DNA of 64,000 bases from Nageia nagi (taxonomy: Eukaryota > Pinophyta), in contig JBITNC010000002.1 in assembly GCA_050084985.1 (NCBI GenBank), positions 27,218,001-27,282,000 on the forward strand, written 5' to 3'. The notes below the pieces were generated by a model that was given only the letters and a program-made list of their open reading frames with translations, was not told where the DNA came from and searched no databases. Below are positions 34,379 through 46,470 of this stretch, piece by piece. How positions within the stretch are numbered: the first letter of the stretch is position 1; each line of letters opens with the position of its first letter. A program made the position numbers and the translations under genes.

Positions 34379-36363
34379 TTACTATAAAAAGGTGAAAGAG
34401 TTAACCAATGTTAGCATGCTAAATTTGTAAACCAAATTAATCAATGATATTGAGTTTATTCAAATTAATCATACATGTTGAATTAATTCAAATTAATTAG
34501 CCATACAGATTGAATTTTACCCAAAGATAATCAACAAAGCATGCTTAAATTGTTAAACTAATTTTATATGAGTAAAAGGTTATAATCAAATCAAATGATA
34601 TATCTCATACATACAACATTTTTTTATAACCAAGTAACATTATTGTAGAAAGGGTAAATTTGAGGTTATTTTCTTATTTAAAATTAGGACTTCACCTGGA
34701 TTCCCTCATGCAACACTTGGTGATGAAATCCAAGCTGTAATGGAGCCCAAGTCCTATGAATCTCCAACCAATTTCCCTTGGTTAGCAATATATTTTTACA
34801 AGAAGTACTATCTATTTTTCAAAGGTATGATGCATGTTGGACCAACCAAATTATTATCTTGATTAGGTTTTAAGTTTTCCTTCTAAGTTATCAGGATAAT
34901 CCTTCAATGGACATGCAGACATGTGGTATCACTACACACATGCCTATCCACTTATATGGAGTTATGTCCAAACCAATAAAGGACTTAAGGGAGATTAAGA
35001 AGTACAAACTTTACACCATTTGGATCATTAAACTAAAGGCTCCATTCTACCTTGTTCTCCCCTCATGGCTCCTCAAACAAGTCATGTTTCAGAATAAAAA
35101 TATGCGAATGTGTTTATTTTAGGGGGTGCACTTTCAATGTTTACAATTTTTACAAAAAAATAAAAGCAAAATGCTTAACAAAAAATAAAGTGCTTTAAAA
35201 AAATGATACATCTTCCAAAATTGAAATCTAAGAGTCCAATGGATTTTGTTATCAAACCCAAGAGGACCTCTTTACAAAAAAATACATGAGTTCATTATTT
35301 TTAAGTAACAACAAAGAGAAGTAACCCATTTTATTTAAAAAAATTGAACTTAGCAAAAAAATGCTCCCTTTCAACATTAAAAAACATAAGTAAAAAAAAT
35401 ATCTCTTTTTAAGTTAAGGGAGAGAGAAAAAAATCCTCCCTTAAATACTTTCATAAAATTAACTCTCCCAAAAATTCTCCCTACATAGCTCTAAAAGTTA
35501 AATAACCTTAGAACAAACATTATCAATATTATTTTAACAATAATCTAATATTGTATTAACAATTAACAAATATTATTAAATAAATTTTTAAATTAAATTT
35601 TCACCTTATTTATCAAAGGTTAAATTAAAAATATTTTTACAATGTAAATATATATATATATATATATATATAATGAATTCCCAAAAAATTAATTACTCCT
35701 ATAAAATATAAGGATGCACCACAACGGGGCAGTGCCATACAGGTTAGGAATAGAATGGAGCTAGAAGTTGATGATTGGTGGGAAAATATAGTAGGATCGG
35801 GAGCGATGGCAATGGGGAAACACAACAGGATGGGTAGGTTGGCCATGTTGACTAGCAATGGAGGTGAGGGGCTGCAGGGACTAGTGAGGTGGCTAAAATA
35901 ACCTCCTAAAAATATCCTCCAAAAAAAAAAATTAAAAATTAAAATTTTAAAATTGCATTTATTTTATTTATGCAACATGTTATATATTTTTATTATTTTT
36001 TTTGTATAAGGAAATTTTGTATATAGCAAAAAAAAAAATTGTAAAATTAAAAAAAAAATATTGTAAACATTTTAAATTTTGTTACCTCAATTTTTATGAG
36101 AAATGAGTATAACAATATTTTGTTGCTATATATAAGGCAAATTTTTACCAAACAAAAATTACAATTACTAACAAAGACTAAAAAATTGTTAGTATGCATC
36201 GCAACAATATATTACTACATCTTAACCATTTTGTTAAAAGAATGCAACTAACATATAGTAAAAAAGAAATGTTAGTATTATAAAATAACAAAATAAAATG
36301 ATATAGAGGTTATACCTTGAATGGTTTTACCTTAAAAATTATGGAATAGGAGCCTCCAAGATT
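34379..36363 (-). other. Leader of Copia B
   Basis: Non-coding, about 2 kb, similar to the A leader around 34680-35110 (minus strand). It includes an AT dinucleotide run at 35648-35672 and a G-rich patch at 35715-35900 whose minus-strand frame (35637-35858) has no recognisable domain. No gene was identified. Confidence 0.65.
35648..35672. repeat. (AT)n microsatellite
   Basis: Twenty-five bases of uninterrupted AT dinucleotides in the leader of Copia B. Confidence 0.95.
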
Positions 36364-36377
36364 GGCTCTAAATACCA
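36364..36377 (-). other. Primer-binding site of Copia B
   Basis: TGGTATTTAGAGCC on the minus strand, a decayed TGGTATCAGAGCC, two bases from the CA end of the 5' LTR. It fixes the orientation and the LTR boundary of B. Confidence 0.8.
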
Positions 36378-36379
36378 AT

Positions 36380-36943
36380 TGAAGGATAAAATTCTACAAA
36401 TCTAAATCTCTAATTACCCATGATCACATGAAGGCTCTCTCAAATCCTTAAGCATTAAGAACATAAACTCAAAGTAGCATTCACATAATATGACACCAAT
36501 ATAAAGTGGTTCCTTCAGCCATAGAAGTACATCCACTAATCTAAGATCTTATTCTCAAAGAGCACTCTCTTACAACAACACTTTTTCACTTCTCCTATAA
36601 CCTAGACAAGAGCATAACTTTGCTACAAACTTGAGTGAGTAATCTCAAGGAGAAGGCCTTCTATTTATAGGCAAAAATCCTCCCTTGGATCATCCTTTTA
36701 ACCATTGTACAATGTCATGAAATGCATCACCCTTTTATCTAAGGGGCATGCTCATGAGATGGAGTGAAGGATAAGTTACATTATCTTCTTCACAAATACT
36801 TAAAAGGTATATAGAGATACTTTTAAGTATTAGTAAATTTACATTATCATATTCACTAAATACTTAAGGTATCTAGGGATATCCTTAAGTATTAAGTGAA
36901 TTACATTAAGAGACCTTACAATAATGCATGATGCATTACAACA
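36380..36943 (-). repeat. 5' LTR of Copia B
   Basis: 564 bp. On the minus strand it starts TGTTGTAATG and ends ATCCTTCA. It has a TATAAATA box (36662-36669) and palindromic ACTTAAGGTATC blocks near 36795-36900. It matches 3242-4315 apart from the inserted solo LTR. Confidence 0.87.
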
Positions 36944-38500
36944 TTATTAGGTTTATTGCTCAAGATTTATTCAAAAATAATAGAACCTAGCACTAAATTG
37001 GTCTTAATATTTACTTGTTAAATTCAAATATATCTTTATTCCTTAAGTGCTTAACTAAAAAAAAAATTTGTCAAACACAAAATAAGGCTTTTTCAAGCTG
37101 TATTCCAATGATAAAGCTCAAATTAATCATAATCATGCTTAAATGGTAGTGTTAATAAATACCTTTTATAGCTAAAATAATTGTGTATGATTGTTGATGA
37201 TATCTTAATGATCAATTGTTGTGCTATAGATTCAAGATCTAATTGAAGTTTCCTTTTGATTACTTTTATGTCAAAATGCAATAGGTTGGCACATTTGTAC
37301 AAAAATATAACACCCCTTGCATTTCATAACCTGCAAAAGATCTCAAAAATCTCATTCTAGGTTTTGTGAACCTCAATGTTAGAAAGCTCCTTGCAAAATT
37401 TTAGCTAAAATGGATATTGCACGATAAAGTTATGATTAAAAAAAATGATATAATCTTATAAGAGGAAAATCATGAGAATAAAGCAAGATAATGATAACTA
37501 AATGGATGGGAAAGAACCTGAATCAATGCATGAAACATAATCCTACTAGAAACTTTTAATTCCTATAATAAAACCATATATTATAACTAAAACTAAATCT
37601 CCAAATTATTCTATCATGACTAGTCTCATCTCCTCTCAAAAATGACCCAAGAGCTTAATTTATAGAATTTTATAGTCTTGAATAAATCCATATCCAAATT
37701 TGAATTTGGATCCAATCAAAGATTTTTTTTGTTTTGAGACTGAATTGGATTAGATATAATTGGAGACAAATTGGAAATTTTTTCTTTTCTTTTTATTTTT
37801 ATTTTATTTTTTAAGTTATTTTGGGAGCATAAAGTGACTTGGCAATTGTTATGGATTTTCTTAGCTTTTTTATTTTTTCTCATGAGGTGTCATGGTGAGT
37901 TGGATTTTCTTATCTTTCATGTTTTGAATCATGGTGTGTTCATGATTTATTTAATTATTGATGAAATTATTAATAAGGATAAATAAAAAAATGACATGAT
38001 TAATATTTTATGGCAAGATTAATCATTTTATAACATGATTAATACTTGTAGAAGCAAAGGTGTATAATTTCAATGTTCATAGATATCAATAAAAAAGTGG
38101 AATAGTACAAATGAAACATTATTTTTCTTATCATAAAGCAAGAGGCCATAATAGAAATTAATTGCATGTTTTAAAGAAGGCCATGAAGGAGCTCACTCAA
38201 GAAGGAAAATATTTTTACACTAAAGGGATACGAAAAGAGGAAAATAAAATAATCAATGTTATTATGATTGAATATATATGTATTCATACCAAAAGAGGAA
38301 GTACATGTACAATATTCAATCTTGTTATAATAAAAAATGATAAAAATTCCTCCTAATCCAAGAGAATCCAAAATGATTGAAAAAGTAAAAAATACTCAAG
38401 CTACGATAAGTTTGTATGAGCTTATTCAAATTTCTCAACCACATAGAATAAATTTTATATGAGGCATTTAAAAATAAATAATTCCTAATTGAAGGAATTT
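36944..38500. other. AT-rich DNA without recognisable gene
   Basis: Right flank of Copia B. The short frames here (37771-37986, 38162-38371) have no motifs. No repeat structure or element end was recognised. Confidence 0.5.
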
Positions 38501-39000
38501 AATGTTCCTGGTTTGACTTATTTTTTAAGTGAATAGTATTTGTCATGCCAATGGCTCCCAATTACTTTGCACCAGTGGCTCCTACTTTGTGCCCTATTTA
38601 GCTAACAAAATTTATTTCTTTTACAAGCATTTAGTTCAGCTTTAATGCTCACAATATGATATTTTATGTGGGCATGGCTACCCACATTCTTTGACTTGTC
38701 GATAAATTGTTTGTATATGCATCAAATTTCTTAGAGTCCTCTATACTCCATTTCTTTGCTTCTATAAATAGGTCTTTATTTTCCTTTGTAAAAGAAGAGA
38801 AATAAGAGACTATTGTAATGTTATGTTGCGCTTTTCAACAATCATAATAGAAAATATTTCATTTACTTTGCAACTTTTTATTTTTCTTTCCTTTCATGTG
38901 GTTTAGTGATTGTGTATGACATGGTATCTTTGTGCAGACGTCTAGAAGTTAGTTTGAGATATTTCTTACCATTAAGTTCTTATTTTTAGCTTACAAGTTT
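38501..39000 (+). promoter_or_regulatory. LTR-like promoter block
   Basis: A TATAAATAGG box at about 38764, followed by a purine-rich transcribed-looking stretch (AAGAAGAGAAATAAGAG), resembles the promoter region of plant LTRs or a host promoter. No partner repeat, primer site or clear TG...CA ends were found, so the identity is uncertain. Confidence 0.3.
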
Positions 39001-40320
39001 TAGTTAGATTCTCATTTAGTGTTTTCAATAGTGAGATATTCTTTTTGCATTCTTGTTGCTCTATTTTGGGTCTCAGATAAGATTGAATGCTTAAGTCTTT
39101 AACTTAGCTCTTCAATTTCAAGAATTTTCCTTGCTAGAAGCATGCCTAAATTGGATTTCCCTCCTTGCATTTGTTTGAATTTATTTTCAAGCTCTTAAAA
39201 TCCTTTATGAACCTCCATCTTCAAGATAAAGCATGTTTCAAGTTTCCTAGGAGTTTTCCTTTCTCACTAGATACATTTTCATGATTTATCATATCTTGTC
39301 GCACCCTATAGTATCTTACAAAGCCTTCTTAATTTGTGTTGATATAATCACTCTTGCCACACAACACTGAGTCAATTTATTGTTTTTTCATACCTTTAAA
39401 GGTTTTTCAAGTGTTAGCGATGCCTTCCCACTCCCTACTAATATCATTGTTGACATCATTTCTCTCACCATCTGACATTCAGTACCTCATTATCCTTATC
39501 AAACTTTTATCAAGCTTATTTTGATGTCATTTATCTTGTTGTCCAATATTTATTACATTTCTTATTGTACCACACTCCAACAAATTTTTTGTTAATGTAA
39601 ACCTTACAAAAATGTGGTAGTTGTTGAGAAACGTTATCATTATTGTCAACATAAAGTGAATACAAAGTAACATGAAATAGCAAAATAGAAATGTAAAATA
39701 AAATGCAACATCAAAATAAAAATACACAACAAAACACAACAAAATAAAATGTAGAAGAATAGGCATGAAGCACAATAGAATAGAAAATAGAAAAAATGCA
39801 ACAAAACATGTATATAGAACAAAATGCAACAAAATAGTTATACAAAATAAAATGTAGTAGAACATGCATGAAACACAATAGAATAATTAAACAAAATAAA
39901 ACACAACATAATAAATATACATAACTATTCCATTGTTTGACATCTTTTGTAAAAATAACTATTCCATTATTTTTTCAAGTTGGTGATTGGCAAGAGGGGT
40001 TGGTGCTCCTTGTAATGGTGCTGCATAACTTAGGGGTTGGTGCTGGTAAACTAGGGGTTGGTGCTCCTTCCAATGGGTTCTAGAAAATTATTTGTAAAGT
40101 TGGTGCTTTACAAAGGCTATATTTGGACCATATATCCAAGCAATCTTCTTTAGAGATGTAGCCAAATTGGTGAACCTAGTTACATCTGGTATTGTGTGAT
40201 GCTCTCATGTTGTGATTACTTTATTTGGTTTCATGGTTGCATTAGTTTGGCTTAAGGAATATATATTTGAGTTTTAAATTAACATAATTATTCACCCCTC
40301 CTTTCAATATCACACTTAGT
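39001..40320. other. Non-coding DNA with A-rich low-complexity repeats, upstream of Copia F
   Basis: From 39630 to 39930 there are repeated variants of 'AACAAAATAAAATG' and 'CATGAAACACAATAGAATA'. The minus-strand frame 39527-39865 is a translation of this repeat. From 39960 to 40090 a GGGGTTGGTGCT motif recurs. The 5' LTR of Copia F should lie in the right part and end near 40326, but its start was not found. Confidence 0.55.
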
Positions 40321-40328
40321 CCAACAAT

Positions 40329-40338
40329 TGGTATCAGA
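40329..40338 (+). other. Primer-binding site of Copia F
   Basis: TGGTATCAGA two bases after a CCAACA end (40321-40326), matching the tRNA(Met) type. The gag ATG follows at 40393. Confidence 0.8.
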
Positions 40339-41010
40339 TACAAGTTCCTAATCAGGCCTAATCAGCTAAGGTGATATTGGAAGTGTGACATAATGGCAAA
40401 TAGTGAAGGCTTATCAACAAATAAGGTACCATTGTTTGATGGAAAAAAATATTCCTTTTGGATTATGTGGATGCATAGATATTTAAGTACATTGGGATTT
40501 GATATCTTGGACTCAATTGTTAGTGGATATATAGTACCCAAAAATGCTCCTATTATTCCTGCTCAAAATAAGGCATTTGAGAATGATTCCAAAGCTAGTA
40601 ATGCCATATTGAGTGGCCTAGTAGACAATAAACTTGTAAAAGTCATGAGCTGCACCACAGCTAAGGAAATTTGAGATAAGTTTAAGAACATCTATGAGGG
40701 TGATGATAAAATCAAGGAAGCAAAGCTAAAAAGTTTTAGAGCTCATTTTAAGGGATTAAAGATGAGTGATAAAGAAGATATAGTTGCTTATATGCTTTGT
40801 GTCAATAAAATTGTAAATTCAATCAGAGGTATTGGAGAAGAAATGAAGGATTCTATAATTGTAAGGAAATTTCTCATATCACTCCCATTCAAATTTGATT
40901 TCAAAGTCTCTTCTATTGAAGAAGCAAAGGTTCTAAATAATTTATCACTAGATGAAATGTATGGTTCTCTCATAGCCTACAAAATCAAAAAGGGAAAAGA
41001 AAATGAATTT

Positions 41011-42266
41011 TTTCAACCATCAGTTGGCAAACATTGGCCCAATGCTCACCCATATTAGAGGAATTCATCCAAATTTGATGTAAATTTTATTGACCAATAG
41101 TTGCATGGAGTAGTATGTGAACATGAATGTATCACCTAACTTAAAATTTGAAATAGAGGGAATGCCTTCCAGGGAATATGCAACCCTATTTGATTTTTCC
41201 ACCAAATTACAAGATTTAAATTTGTTCCAAATAAACATTTCAAACATTAAAAATTTATTGAAGAAATAAATTCCTTCAATCTTCCTCTTAATTTCAAACT
41301 ATTTATACTTCATAGGTGAGTGTTGGTGCAATGCATCCAAAGGCATCCAACATAGTTGTATTAGTGCATTTAAAGGTAACTAGTAGAAGCTCGCTCTACT
41401 CCATGTGAAGTGTGTTGGTTTAGTGCTACTAAAGCACCCAACACAATCAGTTCTAATGCATTTGTGGTACCTAAAAGAATTCAACTCTTCTTCATACTGA
41501 GTAGTGTTGGTTTAGTGCATTTGAAGCACCCAACACAATCAAGTCCAAAGCATGTAAGGCACCCAATAGAAAGAAGCTTTCCTGAAGATAACTATTGGTT
41601 CAATTCTTTTGAATCACCCAACATGGACATATTAGTGCAATCAAGGTACCTGGCATAAGCTCACTCTGCTCCATGTAAAGTGTTTTAGTTCAATGTATTA
41701 TGAAGCACCCAATACAATTGGTTCTAGTGCATTTGTGGTACTCAAAAAAAGCACACATTCCTTTGCTAAAGATAAGTGTTGGTTCAGTGCTACTAAAGCA
41801 TCCAACATGGTTAGATCAATGCAATCAAAGCACCCAACAAGAGGTAAAATGCATGAATGTTATGAGCATCATACAAGAAGAAGCTAAGCTGAGCTGAAGA
41901 TGATATTACTCCCCTTAATATCATCACATCACCAAAATAGGATCATTGAATCCAATTGGATCTAAAAGGATCTTATACTAAGTGAAGATTTTGAAGTTTG
42001 CCAACCACCAATTCATAAACATTGGTCCAATGCTCACCCATAATAGAGGAATCCATCTAAATCTAATGTAGATTTTATTGACCAACAACTATATGGAGGA
42101 GTACATGGACATGAATATCTCATCCAATGTGAAATTTGAAATGGAGGGTATGTCCCCCAAGGAATATGCAACCCTCTTTGATTTTTCCACCAAATTGCAA
42201 GATTTAAATTTGTTCCAAATAAACATTTGAAACATTAACAATTTATTTAAGAAATAAATTCCTTCA
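41011..42266. mobile_element. Small non-autonomous LTR-like element in Copia F gag
   Basis: Two 268-bp direct repeats (41011-41278 and 41999-42266), recognisable from 'AATGCTCACCCATA' to 'AATAAATTCCTTCA', flank a 720-bp interior. The whole unit interrupts the gag frame of F, which resumes after 42266. No coding capacity and no clear primer site or polypurine tract were seen, and the flanks do not give a convincing duplication. A TRIM-like element is the best guess; a segmental duplication around a minisatellite is the alternative. Confidence 0.6.
41300..41880. repeat. Palindromic minisatellite TGTTGG...CCAACA
   Basis: At least five copies of a unit that reads GTGTTGGTTTAGTGC, a 5-8 base loop, then GCACCCAACAC, for example near 41412-41446 and 41505-41540. 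The copies alternate with GTACC-containing spacers and a 'CTCACTCTGCTCCATGT' block. Each copy could fold into a hairpin. Confidence 0.75.
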
Positions 42267-43500
42267 TAAAAGTCTTCTAAAAGAGAAGTGACCTTCAAGG
42301 CTTTGAAAAACATGAAAATCAAATTTGAATATGATGAAGAAAATGCTTTTGATATTGAAGAATCAAACTTTTTTATGAAAAGTGAAAAGAGGACAAGGTA
42401 AGTATAAAGGAAAGCTTTTCTTTAGATGTTTCAATTATGGAGGTATTGGACATTTTACTACTAAGTGTCCCTACAAGGGAAAAGATGAATATGAAGATCA
42501 TGAACAAAACAAAAACGGTGATAGCCATAAGAAGAGATAAAAAAAAATTAGAAGAACCAAGAGGAGAAGTGCCATTTCTAAAGAAAAAGATATCTCCTCT
42601 GAGGATAGTGAAGATGAAATCTATGATATTTTATTCATGGCTATGGAAGACAAGGAAAATAAACTAAAGGATATTGAAAAATCTAAGAATGAATAAATTG
42701 ACATTGAAGTATGTTTTGAAGGAGAACTAATTATTGTACTTGAGGAATTGGACATAGAAAGATAAAAGAATAAGAGTTTATCCAAGAAACTTGAAGAGTC
42801 AAATGAAGTGATTAATGATCTGCATATTCAAATCAATGAAGCCAAAAATTCTTAACAAGTTTTACAAGCTCAAATCATTAATATAATTGAGGTGTGCAAA
42901 CAATTGGAAGAAGAAATCACTTGTTTGAAAGAGGAACTTGAGATAGTCATTGAATAAAGAGACACTTCAAAAGTGCGAAGAACATAGTGAAACTAGAAAT
43001 TTTATTAAACTATCATAGACATCCAAATATCAAATTTGGTCTAGGATTTGACACATGTGAGTCATCAAAGCCTGCAGTAGATGAGTTAGAGAAAGATTTA
43101 TCAAAATAACCATTAAAAGAAGTAAAATATTAGCAAAGGAAGGAATATCTCAAGGTAACCAATGACCATTCATCAAAGAAAAAGAAAATCATTGATAAAG
43201 ATGAATTTGCAAGAGTGTAGCATCAAAAGGGATGATTCCAAAGAAGCCCAAGATTTAATCAATATCAGTAGAATAGGTTCTATTACTCTTATTATGGATT
43301 TAATGAAATATTTTATGGTTACTATTATACATGTAATCAATTTGGTCATAGAATTACAAATTGCAAATTGAATATCAAACCATTAAGCTTTGTGCATCAG
43401 AATGCATTCTCTCCATTGATTGAATTCAATGTTGAATATTATAATTGTAACAACTATGAGCATATTGCTAAGTTTTGTAGAAGTAAATATGAAAATTTTG

Positions 43501-44745
43501 TAATGAAAAAGGTGGGAACACTGACTTTTTTTTAAGGGGAGTTTAATGAAAAAAAAAGGGAAATTCCTTGCAATCATTTTTTGAGAAAAGGGATTTAAAT
43601 ATTTTTGAAAAGGGTGAATTTTTTTTTAGTAACTTTTTCTCTCAAAAATTAAGGGGGAGACCTTGAAACAAGGCATTAATTTTTGAGTTAATTTTTTAAG
43701 CATGGAATCTTGCTAAGTATTTTTCTAAGCATGGAATCTTACTAAGTATTTATTAAGCATTTATTTTTACTAAATGAATTTTCATAAAAATTGGGAGGAC
43801 TCCTTGTTATTACTTAAAAATGAACTTATGCAATTTTTGTAAAGAGGTCTTGTTGGGGTTGTGACAAAACCCATTTGATGCTCTTAGATTTTGCTCTTAG
43901 ATTTCATGTTGGATGATGTATTTTTAAGTTTCAAATTTGGATGATGTATTTTTAAGTTTAAAGTTTGGATGATATTTCATTTTAAGCACTTAAATTTATG
44001 TACCTTTACTTTATATTTTTGAAAAAATCATAAACATTGAAAGTGCTTCCCCTAAAATGAAAACATATGCATGTTTTATTCTGCAACATGACTTATTTTG
44101 GGAGCCATGAGGTGAGGACAAGGTAGATTGGAGCCTTTTAGTCTATCAATTGAAGTGGTGAAAAGTTTGTACTTCTTAATTTCCCCTAAGTCCTCTATTT
44201 ATTTGGACATAATTCCATATAGGTGAATAGGCATGTTTGTAGTGATACCACATGTCCACCAATCTATTCAAAGATTATCCTAATAACCTAGGAGAAAAAA
44301 TAAAAACCTAATCAAGATAATAATTTGGTTGATCTAGTATATGTCACATCCTTAGAAAATAGCTAGTACTTCTCTTTGTGAGAGTATATTGCTGACCAAG
44401 ATGAACTAGTTGAGGATTAGTAGAACTTGGGCTCCACCTTTGTAGAAATCTAGGTGAAGGCCTAATTTCAAACAAGAAAACAAGCCTCAAATTTACCCTC
44501 TCTACAACTATATTACTTAGTTATGATAAAATGTTGGATGTATGAAAAATATGATTTGAAGAGATTGTAACCTTTTGCACATGTGAAATTGGTTAATAAT
44601 TTAAGCATGCCTTGATTACCTTTGGTTAAAATTCAACATGTATAGTTGATTAATTCAACATGTATAGTTGACTAATTGAATAAAATTAACATGTAAATTT
44701 AACACACTTACATTGCTTAACACTTTCACATTATTTTATAGCAAA
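43501..44745 (+). other. F/D junction and leader of Copia D
   Basis: The F gag frame fades near 43500. From about 43680 the sequence resembles the A leader, clearly so from 43850 to 44480 ('GACAAAACCCATTTGATG', 'CAACATGACTTATTTTGGGA'). No 5' LTR or primer site for D lies between them, so D is 5'-truncated or a deletion removed its LTR together with some of F. Confidence 0.65.
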
Positions 44746-46470
44746 ATGGGAGACTCTTTTTCACCCAAGCACATTCTAGATGATTCCAACTATGGTATTT
44801 GGGAACCTAGAATGAAACTAGAGCTACAAGCATAGAAACTATGGAAAATCATAAATGAAAACCAAGTTGCTCCAAAAAAATGTAAAGGCACTCAAGGCTT
44901 ACAACATAAAGAATGAGTTGGCAACCTCTATGATCTTTCATGTAGTTCTAGATGAATTCCTTCTCATGATCTCTTCATTAAACTCTGCAAAGGAAGCTTG
45001 GTATAGGCTGAAGAAGATTTGCCTTAGCACCAAATTCTCTAAAACATTCACCATTCTCTAGAAATTATTACGATTACATTAAGAGGAAAATGAAAGTGTG
45101 GTTATGTTTACAAATAAAAAGTGTATTTGAGAATGAAAATAACTGAAATATCTATAGTCCTGAAAGATACATATATCTATTTGTAAATTCTAAGCTAACG
45201 AATAGTAATTTATAACAAGATAAGCTAATATAGAAGATAATGAATAATTGGAATTGAAATGAAATTACCAAACAAGATTGAATTTGTGTACTTACCTCAT
45301 AGAGCATACCTCATATGGATGAATGAAAGATACTGACAAATCCTCAACAACAAACAGAGTCTGCACCCAAATTCATGAAGTAAGATGATAAAAAAAGAGG
45401 GCAATCACCGATCTATTTCATGCTCAGAAGGAGCATCAATGGTTTGCTTTCATATATAAGGAGCATCAATAGTCTTCATTAGACTATAGTCCACTTTGAA
45501 CCAACTATGTGCCTCCACACAAACTCTCAGTGGTCTCAATTTGATACTCAAATAAGCTTAGAATTGTTAGGATGCTCACATAAGGAAGTACATAAACCCA
45601 ACCTTGAATGGCAGTGTCAAGAGACACCTAAAGGATCACCATCATCAAGACTAGATATGGGATCATGTATCTCCTTGATGTGGACTTACTATTAGATCCC
45701 TATTTATATAGATAATAATATGACCTACTCCTTAGGTTGATGTGTACCTACATAAACAAGAATATAGTAAGTCAATGATATATATCGATCATATCCAAAA
45801 ATAACATTAATATTATTGGACTAGATACATAAGTGTGACCACATATTTCCTAATGTATTAAATTAAATGCATAAATTAATTTTAGGTGATAACAGGTTAT
45901 ATACTTGAACAAGATTATTGACCTTAGGATCCAACTTGTTGGGTGTGATTGCAAATGGATTAACAATGAATTTATGGTGTTAATCATCCTTCAAAACCTC
46001 TACTAAATTTAGCCACTTAATGATTATTATTAAGATGAGGATCAATGATGAAGAAGAGGTGTTCTCCTTTGAAAATCTTTCAATACTTCTCTTGAAACAT
46101 GAGGAAACACTTAACAAAAAGTTGTTGCTCTCCTCTCCTAAGGAGCATCATGTGGCACTTGGGCCAATGAATAATCACTTAAAAAAGAAGTTTAATAACC
46201 AAAAGAATTCTTCACATGCTTTGAAAAGGTATTTTAAGAAAGGTAGTAATAAACAGTAGAATGGTTATGATGATTCAAGAAAATACAAAGCTAAGTTTGA
46301 TGGTAATTGTAATTTTTGTGGCATATATGGTCATAGGGAATCATATTGCTATAAGGAAAAGAAAGAAAAAGGTGTAAAAGCATCTGAAAAATCAAACAAC
46401 TTTAATGGTAATAAGAAGAATAAGAATTATGGTTATGTTTATGCCTTTTACTCCAAGTCACACCTTATCG
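44746..46470 (+). pseudogene. gag: Copia D gag, split by a solo LTR
   Basis: Starts MGDSFSPKHILDDSNYG with a stop at about 44834. Open pieces are 44855-45061 and 46020-46259. The frame is interrupted at 45104 by the solo LTR and resumes at 45900 with the expected residues (YLNKI-like, then 'LVGCDCKWINNEF'-like). The CCHC knuckle CNFCGIYGHRESYC is at about 46308-46350. Confidence 0.85.
45105..45894 (-). mobile_element. Solo LTR (790 bp) in Copia D gag
   Basis: Bounded by a perfect 5-bp duplication GGTTA (45100-45104 and 45895-45899), with TGTT...AACA termini. A TATATAAATAGGG box on the minus strand (about 45696-45710) suggests minus orientation. It is not similar to the A/B/D/E LTR family, so it stems from a different element with no other copy in this window. 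The 62-codon frame at 45507 is not a gene. Confidence 0.82.

Larger units (their letters stand above)
3242..36943 (-). mobile_element. Copia LTR retrotransposon B, split by nested insertions
   Basis: Old Ty1/Copia element on the minus strand. Its 5' LTR is 36380-36943, primer site 36364-36377, leader 34379-36363, gag from 34378 and 3' LTR 3242-4315. Both LTRs measure 564 bp once solo LTR E and its 5-bp duplication are subtracted. The gag frame runs to 33831, stops at a 3-bp TTA duplication, and resumes at 22440 with the next expected residues (LKHEKTLNKKLL), so the CACTA element interrupted it. The 3' hairpin repeat is likewise split by Gypsy C at GTAAC/ATAAC. With the insertions removed the element would be about 7.7 kb. 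Target duplication at the outer ends (GTAGT versus TTATT) is too degraded to count as support. Confidence 0.87.
40393..43500 (+). pseudogene. gag: Copia F gag
   Basis: Begins MANSEGLSTNKVPLFDGKKY; the 'FDGKKYSFWIMWMHRYL' pattern is the UBN2-type gag of plant Copia elements. It is broken by a stop at about 40673, by the insert 41011-42266, and by many later stops. After the insert the frame resumes with 'FKALKNMKIKFEYDEE'-type residues, a damaged knuckle (C-x2-Y-x4-H-x4-C, about 42426-42470), an acidic/coiled-coil stretch (42640-42960) and a second knuckle-like region (about 43330-43490). F is a different gag type from A, B and D. Confidence 0.8.

Noticed and set aside
3237-36948. Target-site duplication of Copia B (GTAGT / TTATT)
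   Set aside because: Only three of five bases match; LTR length, primer site and frame continuity support the boundaries instead.
39527-39865. 112-codon minus-strand frame that looks like a hydrophobic membrane protein
   Set aside because: It is the translation of an A/C-rich low-complexity repeat on the other strand; the Phe/Leu/Cys content follows from that.
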